Assembly (NCBI RefSeq): GCF_016916835.1
Contig: NZ_JAFFIX010000015.1
Coordinates: 116,378 to 180,377 of the forward strand
Length of the DNA stretch: 64,000 nt
Direction: 5' to 3'
DNA from: Actinacidiphila bryophytorum
GTDB lineage: Bacteria; Actinomycetota; Actinomycetes; Streptomycetales; Streptomycetaceae
The notes beneath the pieces were generated by a model, which worked only from the letters and a program-made list of their open reading frames with translations, had not been told where the DNA came from and did no database searches. A program made the position numbers and the translations under genes. Of the stretch, positions 52,209 through 60,592 are shown one piece after another; position 1 is the stretch's first letter, and each line of letters opens with the position of its first letter.

Positions 52209-53610
52209 CAGCCAGTCGGCTCGGCACACGTGCGCGGCCGACACCGCGGACGCCGGACACTCGACCGCGGGGGCGGCCGACACCGCGGACGCCGGCCTGC
52301 TCTCCCCGGGATGGGCCGGTTCCCAGGTCGAAGCCGCCACCGGCGACCGCGCGCTGCTGCAGGCCATGCTCGATGCCGAGGCCGCGCTCACCCGCGCCCT
52401 CGGCGCCCCCGCCGGGGTCTGCGCGGAGGTCGACGCGGTGGCCCGGGCGGGCCGCTTCGACCTGCGCGACCTCGCGCTGCGCGCCCGCAGCGGCGGCAAC
52501 CCCGTGATCCCCCTGGTCGCCGACCTGACCGCTGCTGTCACGGACGAGGCGGCGGTGTGGGTGCACCGGGGCGCCACCAGCCAGGACATCCTGGACACCG
52601 CGCTGATGCTGGTCACGCGGCGGGCGCGCAGCCTGATCCTCGCCGACCTCGACACCTCGGCCGCGACCCTGGCCCGGCTCGCCGCCGAGCACCGCGCCAC
52701 CCCCATGCCGGGCCGCACGCTGACCCAGCACGCCGTGCCGACCACCTTCGGCCTCAAGGCAGCCGGGTGGCACAGCCTGGTCACCGCGGCCCGCGACCGG
52801 CTCGCCGCGGTCGTGCTGCCCGCGCAACTCGGCGGCGCCGCGGCCACGCTGGCCGCTCTCGACGGCCGGGTCGAGCTGCTGTCCGTCTACGCGGCGCAGA
52901 CCGGTCTCGACGAGCCGCTGCTGCCCTGGCACGCGCTGCGTACTCCGGTCGCGGAAGTGGGCGCCGCCCTGGCACTCACCGGCGGCGCACTGGCGAAGAT
53001 CGCCGCCGACGTGCTGGTGCTCTCCCGCACCGAGATCGGCGAGCTCTCCGAGGGCGCGGGCGGCGGCTCCTCCGCCATGCCGCACAAGTCCAACCCGGTC
53101 CGTGCGGCGCTCGTCGCCGCGGCGGGGCGCCGGCTTCCGCAGCACGCGGCCGTGCTGTTCGCCTCGATGGCCGCCGAGGACGAACGGCCCGCCGGTGCCT
53201 GGCACGCCGAATGGCAGACCCTGCGCGAGGCCCTGCGGGACGCCGGCGGTGCCGCCCGGGACACCGCCGAGCTGACCGCGGGTCTGCGGGTCGACGGGCG
53301 GCGGATGCGCGAGAACCTCGACCTGACCGGGGGGCTGCTGGTGTCGGAACGCCTGGCCGCCGCGCTCGCCCCGCTCGTCGGCCGCGAGCAGGCCAGGCGG
53401 CTGCTCACCCGCGCGTCCCGTGCCGCCGCCGACTCCGGTCGGCCGCTGGGCGAGGCCCTCGCGGAACAGCCCGAGCTGCGTGGCCTGCCAGAACACCGCC
53501 ACCTGGCCGAACTCCTCGACCCCACCCGCTACCTGGGCGCGGCACCCGAACTGACCGACCGTGCCCTGCGGGGCAGCGAGGCAGAGCCGGACCACCGGAG
53601 GGACGCGTGA
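52183..53610 (+). CDS. pcaB: 3-carboxy-cis,cis-muconate cycloisomerase
   Basis: 475 residues from TTG 52183. The fumarase/aspartase superfamily signature is GSSAMPHKSNP; GATSQDILDTALML and TLTQHAVPTTFG are the other conserved blocks. It forms 4-carboxymuconolactone. The N-terminus carries a repeated ADTADAG segment (see repeat), and the C-terminus ends in EAEPDHRRDA, which is partly duplicated downstream. Confidence 0.93.
   Translation: MSSTDPAADSQSARHTCAADTADAGHSTAGAADTADAGLLSPGWAGSQVEAATGDRALLQAMLDAEAALTRALGAPAGVCAEVDAVARAGRFDLRDLALRARSGGNPVIPLVADLTAAVTDEAAVWVHRGATSQDILDTALMLVTRRARSLILADLDTSAATLARLAAEHRATPMPGRTLTQHAVPTTFGLKAAGWHSLVTAARDRLAAVVLPAQLGGAAATLAALDGRVELLSVYAAQTGLDEPLLPWHALRTPVAEVGAALALTGGALAKIAADVLVLSRTEIGELSEGAGGGSSAMPHKSNPVRAALVAAAGRRLPQHAAVLFASMAAEDERPAGAWHAEWQTLREALRDAGGAARDTAELTAGLRVDGRRMRENLDLTGGLLVSERLAAALAPLVGREQARRLLTRASRAAADSGRPLGEALAEQPELRGLPEHRHLAELLDPTRYLGAAPELTDRALRGSEAEPDHRRDA
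52234..52295 (+). repeat. 23-bp direct repeat inside pcaB
   Basis: GCGGCCGACACCGCGGACGC followed by CGG occurs at 52234-52256 and 52273-52295, 39 bp apart (13 codons, in frame). It extends the N-terminus of PcaB before the conserved fold. Confidence 0.8.
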
Positions 53611-53747
53611 CGGGTCTCCGCAGCGCCATCGACGGTCTGCCGGACGTACCGGCTCTGCTGCTCGGTCCCTCGGCCGGGGCCGACCGCGCCCTGCGGGGCA
53701 CCGCGGTCGGCGGCGAGGCGGAGCCGGACCACCGGAGGAACCCGTGA
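53607..53747 (+). pseudogene. 46-codon chimeric ORF from a pcaB/pcaL junction duplication
   Basis: GTG 53607 overlaps the pcaB stop and the TGA at 53745-53747 overlaps the pcaL GTG. The first part repeats the pcaL N-terminus (DGLPDVPALLLGPSAGA against DGPPDAPALLLGPSLGA), and the end repeats the pcaB C-terminus (EAEPDHRRNP against EAEPDHRRDA). This is an imperfect tandem duplication of the junction, not a recognisable protein. Both overlapping start/stop junctions are retained, so it may be translated and keep coupling. Confidence 0.7.
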
Positions 53748-54871
53748 CGAGTCTGCACCACACCACCGACGGCCCGCCGGACGCACCGGCCCTCCTGCTC
53801 GGCCCCTCCCTGGGGGCCGGCCTGCGCCTGTGGGACGCACAGGTCCCCGCGCTCTCCCGCGGCCGCCGCGTCGTCCGCTACGACCTGCCGGGGCACGGCG
53901 GTTCACCTGCCGCGCTGCTGGGGGAGGGCACGGTCGGCGGCCTCGGCGCGCTCGTGCTCGAACTCGCCGACTCCCTCGGGCTGGCGCGCTTCGCCTACGC
54001 GGGCGTCTCGCTCGGCGGGGCGGTGGGGCTCTGGCTCGCCGTCCACCACCCCCAGCGCGTGGAATCCCTGGCCGTGGTCTGCTCCTCCGCCCGCTTCGGT
54101 GAGCCGGGGCCGTGGCGGGAGCGCGCCGAGCGGGTGCGCACCGAGGGCCTGCAGTGGCTGGCCGACACCGCAGCCGACCGCTGGTTCACCCCCGCGTTCG
54201 CCGTCTCGGACACCGCCAGGGACCTGGTCGCCGGTCACCGGGCCGTCGACCCCGCCGGCTACGCGGCCTGCTGCGACGCCCTGGCGGCCTACGACCTGCG
54301 CGGCGAGCTGGCCCGTATCAGCGCGCCCGTCCTGGTCGTCGCCGGGCGGCAGGACACCGCGGCACCGCCCGTCCACGCACGGGAACTGGCCGACGGCATC
54401 GCGGGTGCCGGCCTCGTCGAGATCGGCGGCGCCGCCCACCTCGCACCGGCCGAGCAGCCAGAACGCGTGCTGCACGCCCTGCTGGACCACTTCGGCGCGG
54501 GTACCGCGGCGGCGGGCACCGCGGTGCGCCGCGCGGTGCTCGGCGACCCCCATGTCGACCGGGCCGCCGCAGGCACCACACCGTTCACCGCGCCCTTCCA
54601 GGATCTGATCACCCGGTATGCCTGGGGGGAGATATGGACTCGCCCGGGTCTCGACCGCCGCACCCGCAGCTGCATCACCCTCACCGCTCTGATCGCCGGC
54701 GGCCACCACGAGGAACTGGCCATGCACATCAGGGCCGCGCGCACCAACGGGCTCTCCCAGCAGGACATCCAGGAGGTCCTGCTGCAGTGCGCCGTCTACT
54801 GCGGGGTGCCGGCCGCCAACGCCGCCTTCGCCATCGCCGCCCGCGTCCTCGAAGAGGAGGCCTCCGCATGA
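53744..54871 (+). CDS. pcaL: 3-oxoadipate enol-lactonase / 4-carboxymuconolactone decarboxylase fusion
   Basis: 375 residues. Residues ~1-250 are the PcaD alpha/beta-hydrolase: oxyanion loop LGPSLGAG, nucleophile Ser in YAGVSLGGAVG, Asp in VAGRQDT and His in GGAAHLAP. Residues ~265-375 are the PcaC decarboxylase domain (EIWTRPGLDRRTRSCITL, HEELAMHI). The fused form is typical of Streptomyces and related bacteria. It makes 3-oxoadipate. Confidence 0.93.
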   Translation: MTSLHHTTDGPPDAPALLLGPSLGAGLRLWDAQVPALSRGRRVVRYDLPGHGGSPAALLGEGTVGGLGALVLELADSLGLARFAYAGVSLGGAVGLWLAVHHPQRVESLAVVCSSARFGEPGPWRERAERVRTEGLQWLADTAADRWFTPAFAVSDTARDLVAGHRAVDPAGYAACCDALAAYDLRGELARISAPVLVVAGRQDTAAPPVHARELADGIAGAGLVEIGGAAHLAPAEQPERVLHALLDHFGAGTAAAGTAVRRAVLGDPHVDRAAAGTTPFTAPFQDLITRYAWGEIWTRPGLDRRTRSCITLTALIAGGHHEELAMHIRAARTNGLSQQDIQEVLLQCAVYCGVPAANAAFAIAARVLEEEASA

Positions 54872-56070
54872 CCGGCACCCCCGCTCCCGTCCCCGCCCGC
54901 GCCACCGTCGGCATCGTCGGCGGCGGCCCCGCAGGGCTGCTGCTCGCGCGCCTGCTGCACCAGGCCGGCGTCGACTGCGTCGTCCTGGAGTCCCGCGACC
55001 GGGCCTACGTCGAACAGCGGCAGCGCGCTGGGATCCTGGAACAGGGCACCGTCGACGCGCTGCGCTCAAGCGGCGCGGGCGAGCGGCTCGACCGGGAGGG
55101 CCTGGCCCACGACGGCATCGAGCTGCGCTGGGACCGCCGCGCCCAACGCGTCGACTTCCCCTCGCTCACCGGCGGCCACCGGGTGTGGGTCTACGCCCAG
55201 ACCGAGGTCGTCAAGGACCTCGTCGCACTCCAGCTCCGCGACGGCGCACCGCTGCTGTTCGACGCACGCGTCTCGTCGGTGACGGGCGCCGGGACGGACC
55301 GGCCGGTCATCCACTACGCCCACGGCGGCGCCGACCACACCGTCGTCTGCGACTACGTCGTCGGCTGCGACGGCTTCCACGGCGTCACCCGCAAGGCCGT
55401 GCCGGAAGGCGAACTGCGTACCGTCGGACGGTCCTACCCCTACTCGTGGCTCGGCATACTCGCCGACGTGGCCCCCTCGAACGAGGAGCTGGTGTACGCG
55501 CACAGCCCGCGCGGATTCGCGCTGCTGAGCATGCGCTCCCCGGCGGTCAGCCGGCTCTACCTCCAGGTGCCCAACGGCACCGACCCGGCGGCCTGGACCG
55601 ACGAGCGGATCTGGGACGAGCTCGACGCCCGCTTCGCCGTCGATGCGGACTGGACGCTGGCCCGGGGGCCGATCACGCAGAAGTCGGTGCTGCCGATGCG
55701 CAGTTCGGTCACCGAGCCGATGCGCTGGGGCCGGGTCCTGCTCGCGGGCGACGCGGCGCACATCGTCCCGCCGGCGGGCGCCAAGGGGCTGAACCTCGCG
55801 GCCTCCGACGCCATCGTCCTGGCGCGGGCCTTCGGGCAGCTGGCCAGGACCGGCTCGACCGCGGGCCTCGACGCCTACTCGGACACCTGCCTGCGCCGGG
55901 TGTGGCGCGCCGAGCACTTCTCCTGGTTCATGACCACGACCCTGCACACCGCCCCCGACCAGCCGGCGTTCGACACCCGCCTGCAGTACTCCCAGCTGGA
56001 CCGCATCGCCGCGTCGCCGCACGCCGCCGCCGAACTCGCACGGAACTACGTGGGCATGCCGGTCGGTTGA
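54868..56070 (+). CDS. pobA: 4-hydroxybenzoate 3-monooxygenase
   Basis: 400 residues; ATG overlaps the pcaL stop. It has GxGxxG (VGIVGGGPAGLLLARLL), the DG motif CDYVVGCDGFHGVTRK and the FAD loop LLAGDAAHIVPPAGAKGLNL. RAGILEQGTVDALR and YPYSWLGILADVAP fit PobA rather than generic FAD hydroxylases. It turns 4-hydroxybenzoate into protocatechuate for PcaHG. Last gene of the plus-strand run. Confidence 0.93.
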   Translation: MTGTPAPVPARATVGIVGGGPAGLLLARLLHQAGVDCVVLESRDRAYVEQRQRAGILEQGTVDALRSSGAGERLDREGLAHDGIELRWDRRAQRVDFPSLTGGHRVWVYAQTEVVKDLVALQLRDGAPLLFDARVSSVTGAGTDRPVIHYAHGGADHTVVCDYVVGCDGFHGVTRKAVPEGELRTVGRSYPYSWLGILADVAPSNEELVYAHSPRGFALLSMRSPAVSRLYLQVPNGTDPAAWTDERIWDELDARFAVDADWTLARGPITQKSVLPMRSSVTEPMRWGRVLLAGDAAHIVPPAGAKGLNLAASDAIVLARAFGQLARTGSTAGLDAYSDTCLRRVWRAEHFSWFMTTTLHTAPDQPAFDTRLQYSQLDRIAASPHAAAELARNYVGMPVG

Positions 56071-56088
56071 AGCCGGCGGCCGGCCGGG

Positions 56089-57027
56089 TCACAGGTCCAG
56101 GACCAGCCGGCCGCCGGGGGCGCGGCAGCGGGAGACGCAGACCATCATCGTCTCGCCGCCGGCCCGCTCCTTGTCGGTGAGGACGCTGTCGCGGTGGTCC
56201 GGCTCGCCCGCCAGGACGTCGGTCTCGCAGGTGCCGCAGGTGCCCTCCGTGCAGGAGTACAGGACGCCGACGCCCGCCTGCTGCAGCGTCTGCAGGATGC
56301 TGCGGTCCCGTGGGACGGCCAGCACCTGCCCGGACCGGGCGAGTTCGACCTCGAAGGCCGTGTCGCCCGCGGTGCCGGCAGCGGCGGCGGTGAAGCGCTC
56401 GGTGCGCAGGGCGGCAGCCGGGACGCGGGCCTCGACGGCCGCCAGCAGCGACGCGGGGCCGCAGGCGTAAACGAGTTCGCCCTGGCGCAGGTGCGCGAGG
56501 TAGCCGTCCAGGTCGAGCGGCCCGGTGGCGAGGGTGACCCGGGCGGCGGGGTGGCCCTGCGCCAGTTCCCCGACGAAGGCCATGGAGGAGCGGGAGCGCC
56601 CGCCGTAGAGCAGCGACCAGTCGGAGGCGGCGGCGGAGGCCGCGACCAGCATGGGGAGGATCGGGGTGATCCCGATGCCCCCGGCGACGAAGCGGTGGCG
56701 CGGCGCCGGCTCCAGCGGGAAGTGGTTGCGCGGGCCGCGCGCCCTGAGCCGGTCGCCTGGGCGCACGCAGGCGTGGACGAAGTCCGACCCGCCGCGCCCG
56801 TCCACCTCCCGCAGCACGGCGATCCGCCACTGCGCCCCGCCGGGCTGCCCGCACAGCGAGTACTGGCGCTCCAGGCCCTCGGCCAGCAGCAGGTCGATGT
56901 GCGCGCCGGGCTGCCAGCCGGGCAGCGCCCGCCCGTCGGCCTGCCGCAGCGTCAGGGACACGACGCCGGCCGCCTCCTCCCGGCGGTCGGCGACGACGAG
57001 GTCGGTCAGGCCGGTGGCGCCGTTCAC
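56089..57027 (-). CDS. PDR/VanB-type oxygenase reductase (FMN, NAD, plant-type 2Fe-2S)
   Basis: 312 residues from GTG 57027, overlapping the preceding stop. It has the FMN motif RQYSLCG, nucleotide motif GGIGITPILPML and a C-terminal ferredoxin CTEGTCGTCETDVL with a fourth Cys in MMVCVSRC. The order flavin-NAD-ferredoxin is that of vanillate demethylase reductase (VanB) and phthalate dioxygenase reductase. It would feed electrons to the Rieske oxygenase of the same operon. Confidence 0.9.
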   Translation of the reverse strand: MNGATGLTDLVVADRREEAAGVVSLTLRQADGRALPGWQPGAHIDLLLAEGLERQYSLCGQPGGAQWRIAVLREVDGRGGSDFVHACVRPGDRLRARGPRNHFPLEPAPRHRFVAGGIGITPILPMLVAASAAASDWSLLYGGRSRSSMAFVGELAQGHPAARVTLATGPLDLDGYLAHLRQGELVYACGPASLLAAVEARVPAAALRTERFTAAAAGTAGDTAFEVELARSGQVLAVPRDRSILQTLQQAGVGVLYSCTEGTCGTCETDVLAGEPDHRDSVLTDKERAGGETMMVCVSRCRAPGGRLVLDL

Positions 57028-57209
57028 CGTCCGGCGTCCCCGGGGGCGGGATGGTCGGGGTGGGCGAGCAGCCAGTCCCACATCTCGACGGGGTCCTGGC
57101 CCTCGTGCTCCGCGCCGCAGTGGCAGGCGCCCCGCAGCACGTCGGTGCCGGGCAGCCAGCGGACGCGGTGGACGGGGGAGCCGGGGGCGGCCCCGCGCCC
57201 CGCGCTCAT
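57024..57209 (-). CDS. Small 61-aa CxCG protein between oxygenase and reductase
   Basis: ATG 57209 overlaps the oxygenase stop and the TGA overlaps the reductase GTG, so all three are coupled. The protein has VRWLPGTDVLRGACHCGAE, then DPVEMWDWLLAHPDH. The CHCG and nearby His residues suggest a metal-binding knuckle. No known family recognised. Probably an accessory or assembly factor for the oxygenase. Confidence 0.75.
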   Translation of the reverse strand: MSAGRGAAPGSPVHRVRWLPGTDVLRGACHCGAEHEGQDPVEMWDWLLAHPDHPAPGDAGR

Positions 57210-58219
57210 TGCGCGGCCAGCCGGGCCAGGATGCGCCGCGCGGCCAGGCCGCCGGTGTCGATGTTGATGCTGAGCTCCTGGTAGCCCTCGGTCTCGGTGT
57301 CCAGGCAGCGCTGCAGGACGTTGAGCGCGTCCACGTCCTGCATGACCACGGTGTGGTTGGCGTCCCGCAGGAAGCCGGAGACCTCCGGGTCCCCGACCGC
57401 GAAGTTCCGCGAGACGGCCCAGAAGTCGTAGACCCTGCCGGGTGCCGACGGGGTGATCGCGTAGGTGATCTCGGTCTCGAACAGCGGGGCGTCCTGCCCG
57501 GCGGGGCTGATCCGGCTGTGCAGCAGGTAGAGGCAGGGCGCGAAGTACTCGATGTCCTGCCGCCGCCGGATGCGCCCCTCGATGCCCGTAGACCGGGCGT
57601 AGAAGGGCGGGCACTCGGCGTCCTGCATGTGCCGGGAGACGCGGACGACTCCCGCCTCCTCGTCGACCTCGGTGGTGATCGGGGTCTCGGCGACCTCGGG
57701 TGTGCCGATGTGGCCGCCGTGCAGGTAGGTCTCGTGGGAGAGGTCCATCAGGTTGTCGACCAGCAGGCCGAAGTCGCAGTCGACGGGCTCCATGCCGCTG
57801 ACGGTCGTCCAGCCCTCCCCGGCCAGGTGCGGGGCGCGCGGGATCGCGGCGGGGTCGGCCGCGTCGCGGTCGCCGATCCAGACCCAGACGAGTGAGTCGA
57901 CCTCCGCCACGGGGAAGGAGCCGACCCGTGCGGTACGCGGGACGCGCTTCTGGCCGGGGACGAAGACGCAGGTTCCGGTGGTGTCGTAGGTGAAGCCGTG
58001 GTAGCCGCAGACCACCTTGTCGCCGTCCAGGCGGCTGCGGGACAGCGGGAACCGACGGTGCACGCAGCGGTCGGCGAGGGCGACGGCCCTGCCCTCCCCG
58101 GTGCGGTACAGCGCGATCGGCTCGCCCAGGACGGTGCGGCCGAGCAGGTCGCCGCCCACCTCGGCGGACCAGGCGGCGACGTACCACTGGTTGCGTGCGA
58201 AGGCTGAGTGTGCGGTCAC
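57206..58219 (-). CDS. Rieske aromatic O-demethylase/oxygenase (VanA-like)
   Basis: 337 residues from GTG 58219. The Rieske cluster ligands are Cys52-His54 and Cys71-His74 (RCVHRRFPLS, VVCGYHGFTY). The mononuclear iron site is in DNLMDLSHETYLHGGH. Size and motif order match vanillate demethylase oxygenase; 4-methoxybenzoate or similar demethylation would yield substrates of PobA or PcaHG. The substrate is inferred. Confidence 0.88.
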   Translation of the reverse strand: MTAHSAFARNQWYVAAWSAEVGGDLLGRTVLGEPIALYRTGEGRAVALADRCVHRRFPLSRSRLDGDKVVCGYHGFTYDTTGTCVFVPGQKRVPRTARVGSFPVAEVDSLVWVWIGDRDAADPAAIPRAPHLAGEGWTTVSGMEPVDCDFGLLVDNLMDLSHETYLHGGHIGTPEVAETPITTEVDEEAGVVRVSRHMQDAECPPFYARSTGIEGRIRRRQDIEYFAPCLYLLHSRISPAGQDAPLFETEITYAITPSAPGRVYDFWAVSRNFAVGDPEVSGFLRDANHTVVMQDVDALNVLQRCLDTETEGYQELSINIDTGGLAARRILARLAAQ

Positions 58220-58327
58220 GGCAGGAGTCCCGTCCCTCCGGCGGAGCGCCGGTGCTCCGCGTGGGGACAGGTTCACGGCCGGGTGCCGCGGGGGGCAAGG
58301 CGGCTTCCGCCCGGCGGAAGCGACGGG

Positions 58328-59092
58328 TCAGCGGGGTACCGGTTGCCAGCCCAGCGCCCGGGAGATGCCGCGCCCCGCCACCCGGACCGCGGGCACCAGC
58401 GCGGGAGTGCGCGCGCCGGCGGCCGGCACGACCACCGACACCGCCGCGACCACCTCGCCGTGCGGCCCGCGCACCGGAGCGGCCACCGAGAGCGCGTCCT
58501 CGGTGATCTGCCGGTCGCTCACCGCGCAGCCGCCGCGGCGCACTTCGGCCAGCATCCGGCGCAGCCGCGCCGGGTCGGTGACGGTGTACGGGGTGAACGC
58601 GACCAGTTCCGCGGCGCAGTAGCGGTCCTGTACGGCGGTGTCCGCGTGGGCGAGCAGCACCAGGCCGACACCGGTGGCGTGCAGCGGCCAGCGCGCGCCG
58701 ACCCGGCTGTGCACGCCGACCGCGGAGCGGCCCGAGATGCGCTCGGTGTAGACGACCTCCAGACCGTCGCGCACCGCGAGGTGCACGTTCTGGTGGGTGG
58801 TCTCGTAGAGGTCTTCGAGAAAGGGCATCGCCGCCTGGCGCAGGCCCACCCCGCGCGGGGCGAGCGCGGCCACCTCCCACAGCCGCAGGCCCACCTGGTA
58901 GCGGCCGTCCTCGGCGCGTTCGAGCGCCCCCCAGCCGGCGAGGGCGCCCACCAGCCGGTGCGCGGTGGACAGCGGGAGGCCGGCGCGCCGGGCGATCTGG
59001 GCCAGGGTCAGCGCGGGGTGCGCCTGCTCGAACGAGCCGAGTACGTCGAGCAGGCGGTCGGCCGCCGAGCGGGCGGCGGGGGGGCGGGGCAT
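58328..59092 (-). CDS. IclR family transcriptional regulator
   Basis: 254 residues from ATG 59092. The HTH is LAQIARRAGLPLSTAHRLVG. The effector domain has VVYTERISGRSAVGVHSRVG, PLHATGVGLVLLA and GGCAVSDRQITEDALSVAAP. It lies 108 bp upstream of the oxygenase operon in the same direction and probably controls that operon. Confidence 0.88.
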   Translation of the reverse strand: MPRPPAARSAADRLLDVLGSFEQAHPALTLAQIARRAGLPLSTAHRLVGALAGWGALERAEDGRYQVGLRLWEVAALAPRGVGLRQAAMPFLEDLYETTHQNVHLAVRDGLEVVYTERISGRSAVGVHSRVGARWPLHATGVGLVLLAHADTAVQDRYCAAELVAFTPYTVTDPARLRRMLAEVRRGGCAVSDRQITEDALSVAAPVRGPHGEVVAAVSVVVPAAGARTPALVPAVRVAGRGISRALGWQPVPR

Positions 59093-59109
59093 GCGACCGG
59101 TGCGCGCCG

Positions 59110-59568
59110 TCAGCTGCCGTCGGCGGCCGGCTCCGCGGGTTCCGCGATCCGCAGCAGCAGGTCGTGCAGGGTCCTGCGCTCCTGCGCGTCCAGTGGTGCC
59201 AGCAGGCTGTCGGTGACCCGGGCGCCGTCCTGCTCGCTCTCGCGCAGCAGTTGCCGCCCCGCCTCGGTGAGCACCACGATCCGGTTGCGCCGGTCGTTGG
59301 GGTCGGGGCGGCGCTCGGCGAGGCCGAGCCGCTGCAGGTCGTCGACGAGGCTGACGATCGCGCTCGGGTCGTAGCCGAGCCGGTCGCTCAACTCCCGTTG
59401 CCTGGCGCCCTCGACGCCGGAGAGGTAGCGCATGACGGCGTAGTGCCGCAGCCGCAGGCCGTGCTGTTCCAGGCCCGCGTTGAACAGGCTGCCGGAGCGC
59501 AGGCCCAGACGGTACAGCAGGTATCCGGTGTCCGCGTGCAGGCCGCGCATCCAGGGGGCGTCGCTCAT
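59110..59568 (-). CDS. MarR family transcriptional regulator
   Basis: 152 residues. The winged helix contains QRELSDRLGYDPSAIVSLVD and wing RRPDPNDRRNRIVVLT. Divergent from the SDR-amidohydrolase-ligase-MaoC operon; the intergenic gap is only 76 bp, so it likely represses that operon in response to its substrate or CoA thioester. Confidence 0.88.
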   Translation of the reverse strand: MSDAPWMRGLHADTGYLLYRLGLRSGSLFNAGLEQHGLRLRHYAVMRYLSGVEGARQRELSDRLGYDPSAIVSLVDDLQRLGLAERRPDPNDRRNRIVVLTEAGRQLLRESEQDGARVTDSLLAPLDAQERRTLHDLLLRIAEPAEPAADGS

Positions 59569-59606
59569 GGCCGCATCATGGCGCAAAATGGCAGTCGAGA
59601 GCAACT

Positions 59607-59636
59607 ATTGACAGGAACAATGATTGATCCTAGCTT
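59607..59636 (+). promoter_or_regulatory. Promoter with overlapping MarR-type dyad; probably leaderless transcript
   Basis: TTGACA (59608-59613), a 17-bp spacer and TAGCTT (59631-59636) form a near-consensus promoter. The SDR ATG at 59645 is only 8 bp after the -10, so the mRNA would be leaderless or nearly so. ATTG-N7-CAAT (59607-59621) overlaps the -35 and is a candidate MarR operator. Confidence 0.65.
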
Positions 59637-59644
59637 CTGTTCCC

Positions 59645-60592
59645 ATGAGTGCTGAACCCCCCTCGGGACCCTCCCTCGATCTCACCGGCAAGGTCGCCGT
59701 CGTCACCGGCAGCGGACGCGGACTCGGCCTCGCCTACGCCGCCGCACTCGCCCGTTCCGGCGCGGCCGTCGTGGTCAACGACGTCGACGCCGAGGCCGCC
59801 GGGCAGGCCGCCAGGACCCTCACCGACGCGGGCGGCAGAGCCGTCGCGGAAGCCGTCGCCGTCGGCACGAGCCAGGCCGCGGACCGCCTGGTCGCCCGGG
59901 CCGTCGAGGAGTTCGGGCGCCTCGACGTCATGGTCACCAACGCCGGGATCCTGCGCGACCGCGTGCTGTGGAAGATGACGGACGAGGACTTCGACACCGT
60001 CATCGCCACCCATCTGCGCGGGACGTTCACCTGCGCCCGCGCGGCCGCGGTCCGCATGCGCGAGCAGGGCGAGGGCGGCACCCTGGTCATGGTCGGCTCC
60101 CCGGCCGGGCAGCGCGGCAACTTCGGCCAGACCAACTACGCCGCAGCCAAGGCCGGGATCGCCGCCATGGTCCGCACCTGGTCCATGGAACTCGCCCGCT
60201 CCGGGATCACCGTCAACGCGATCGTGCCGGTGGCGGCCACCGCCATGACCGAGACCATCCCGGCCTTCGCCCCGTACATCGAGCAGCTGCGGCAGGGCCG
60301 GCCGCTGCCCGACTTCCTGCGCAAGGGCGAGGGGTTCGGCACTCCGGAGGACTGCGCCGCGCTGCTGCCCTTCCTCGCCTCGGACGCCGCCCGTGACGTC
60401 ACCGGCCAGTGCATCGGCATCGGCGGCGACCGGCTCACGCTCTGGTCGCATCCGCAGGAGACCGCCGTCGCCTACGCCGACGGCGGCTGGACCCCGCAGA
60501 CGCTCGCCGCCGGGTGGCACGGCTCGGTCGGCAGCGCACCGCAGCCGGTCGGCATCCCCGCCCCGCGCGTCCCCGGGCAGGAGGCCCGGTGA
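59645..60592 (+). CDS. SDR-family oxidoreductase
   Basis: 315 residues from ATG 59645. The cofactor motif is TGSGRGLGLAYA, then NAGILRD, the catalytic Ser in MVGSPAG and YAAAK (Tyr-x3-Lys). The C-terminal ~60 residues resemble the extension seen in hydroxyacyl-CoA dehydrogenase-type (MFE-2-like) SDRs. No ribosome site is present, which fits leaderless expression. It overlaps the amidohydrolase start (GTGA). Confidence 0.88.
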   Translation: MSAEPPSGPSLDLTGKVAVVTGSGRGLGLAYAAALARSGAAVVVNDVDAEAAGQAARTLTDAGGRAVAEAVAVGTSQAADRLVARAVEEFGRLDVMVTNAGILRDRVLWKMTDEDFDTVIATHLRGTFTCARAAAVRMREQGEGGTLVMVGSPAGQRGNFGQTNYAAAKAGIAAMVRTWSMELARSGITVNAIVPVAATAMTETIPAFAPYIEQLRQGRPLPDFLRKGEGFGTPEDCAALLPFLASDAARDVTGQCIGIGGDRLTLWSHPQETAVAYADGGWTPQTLAAGWHGSVGSAPQPVGIPAPRVPGQEAR

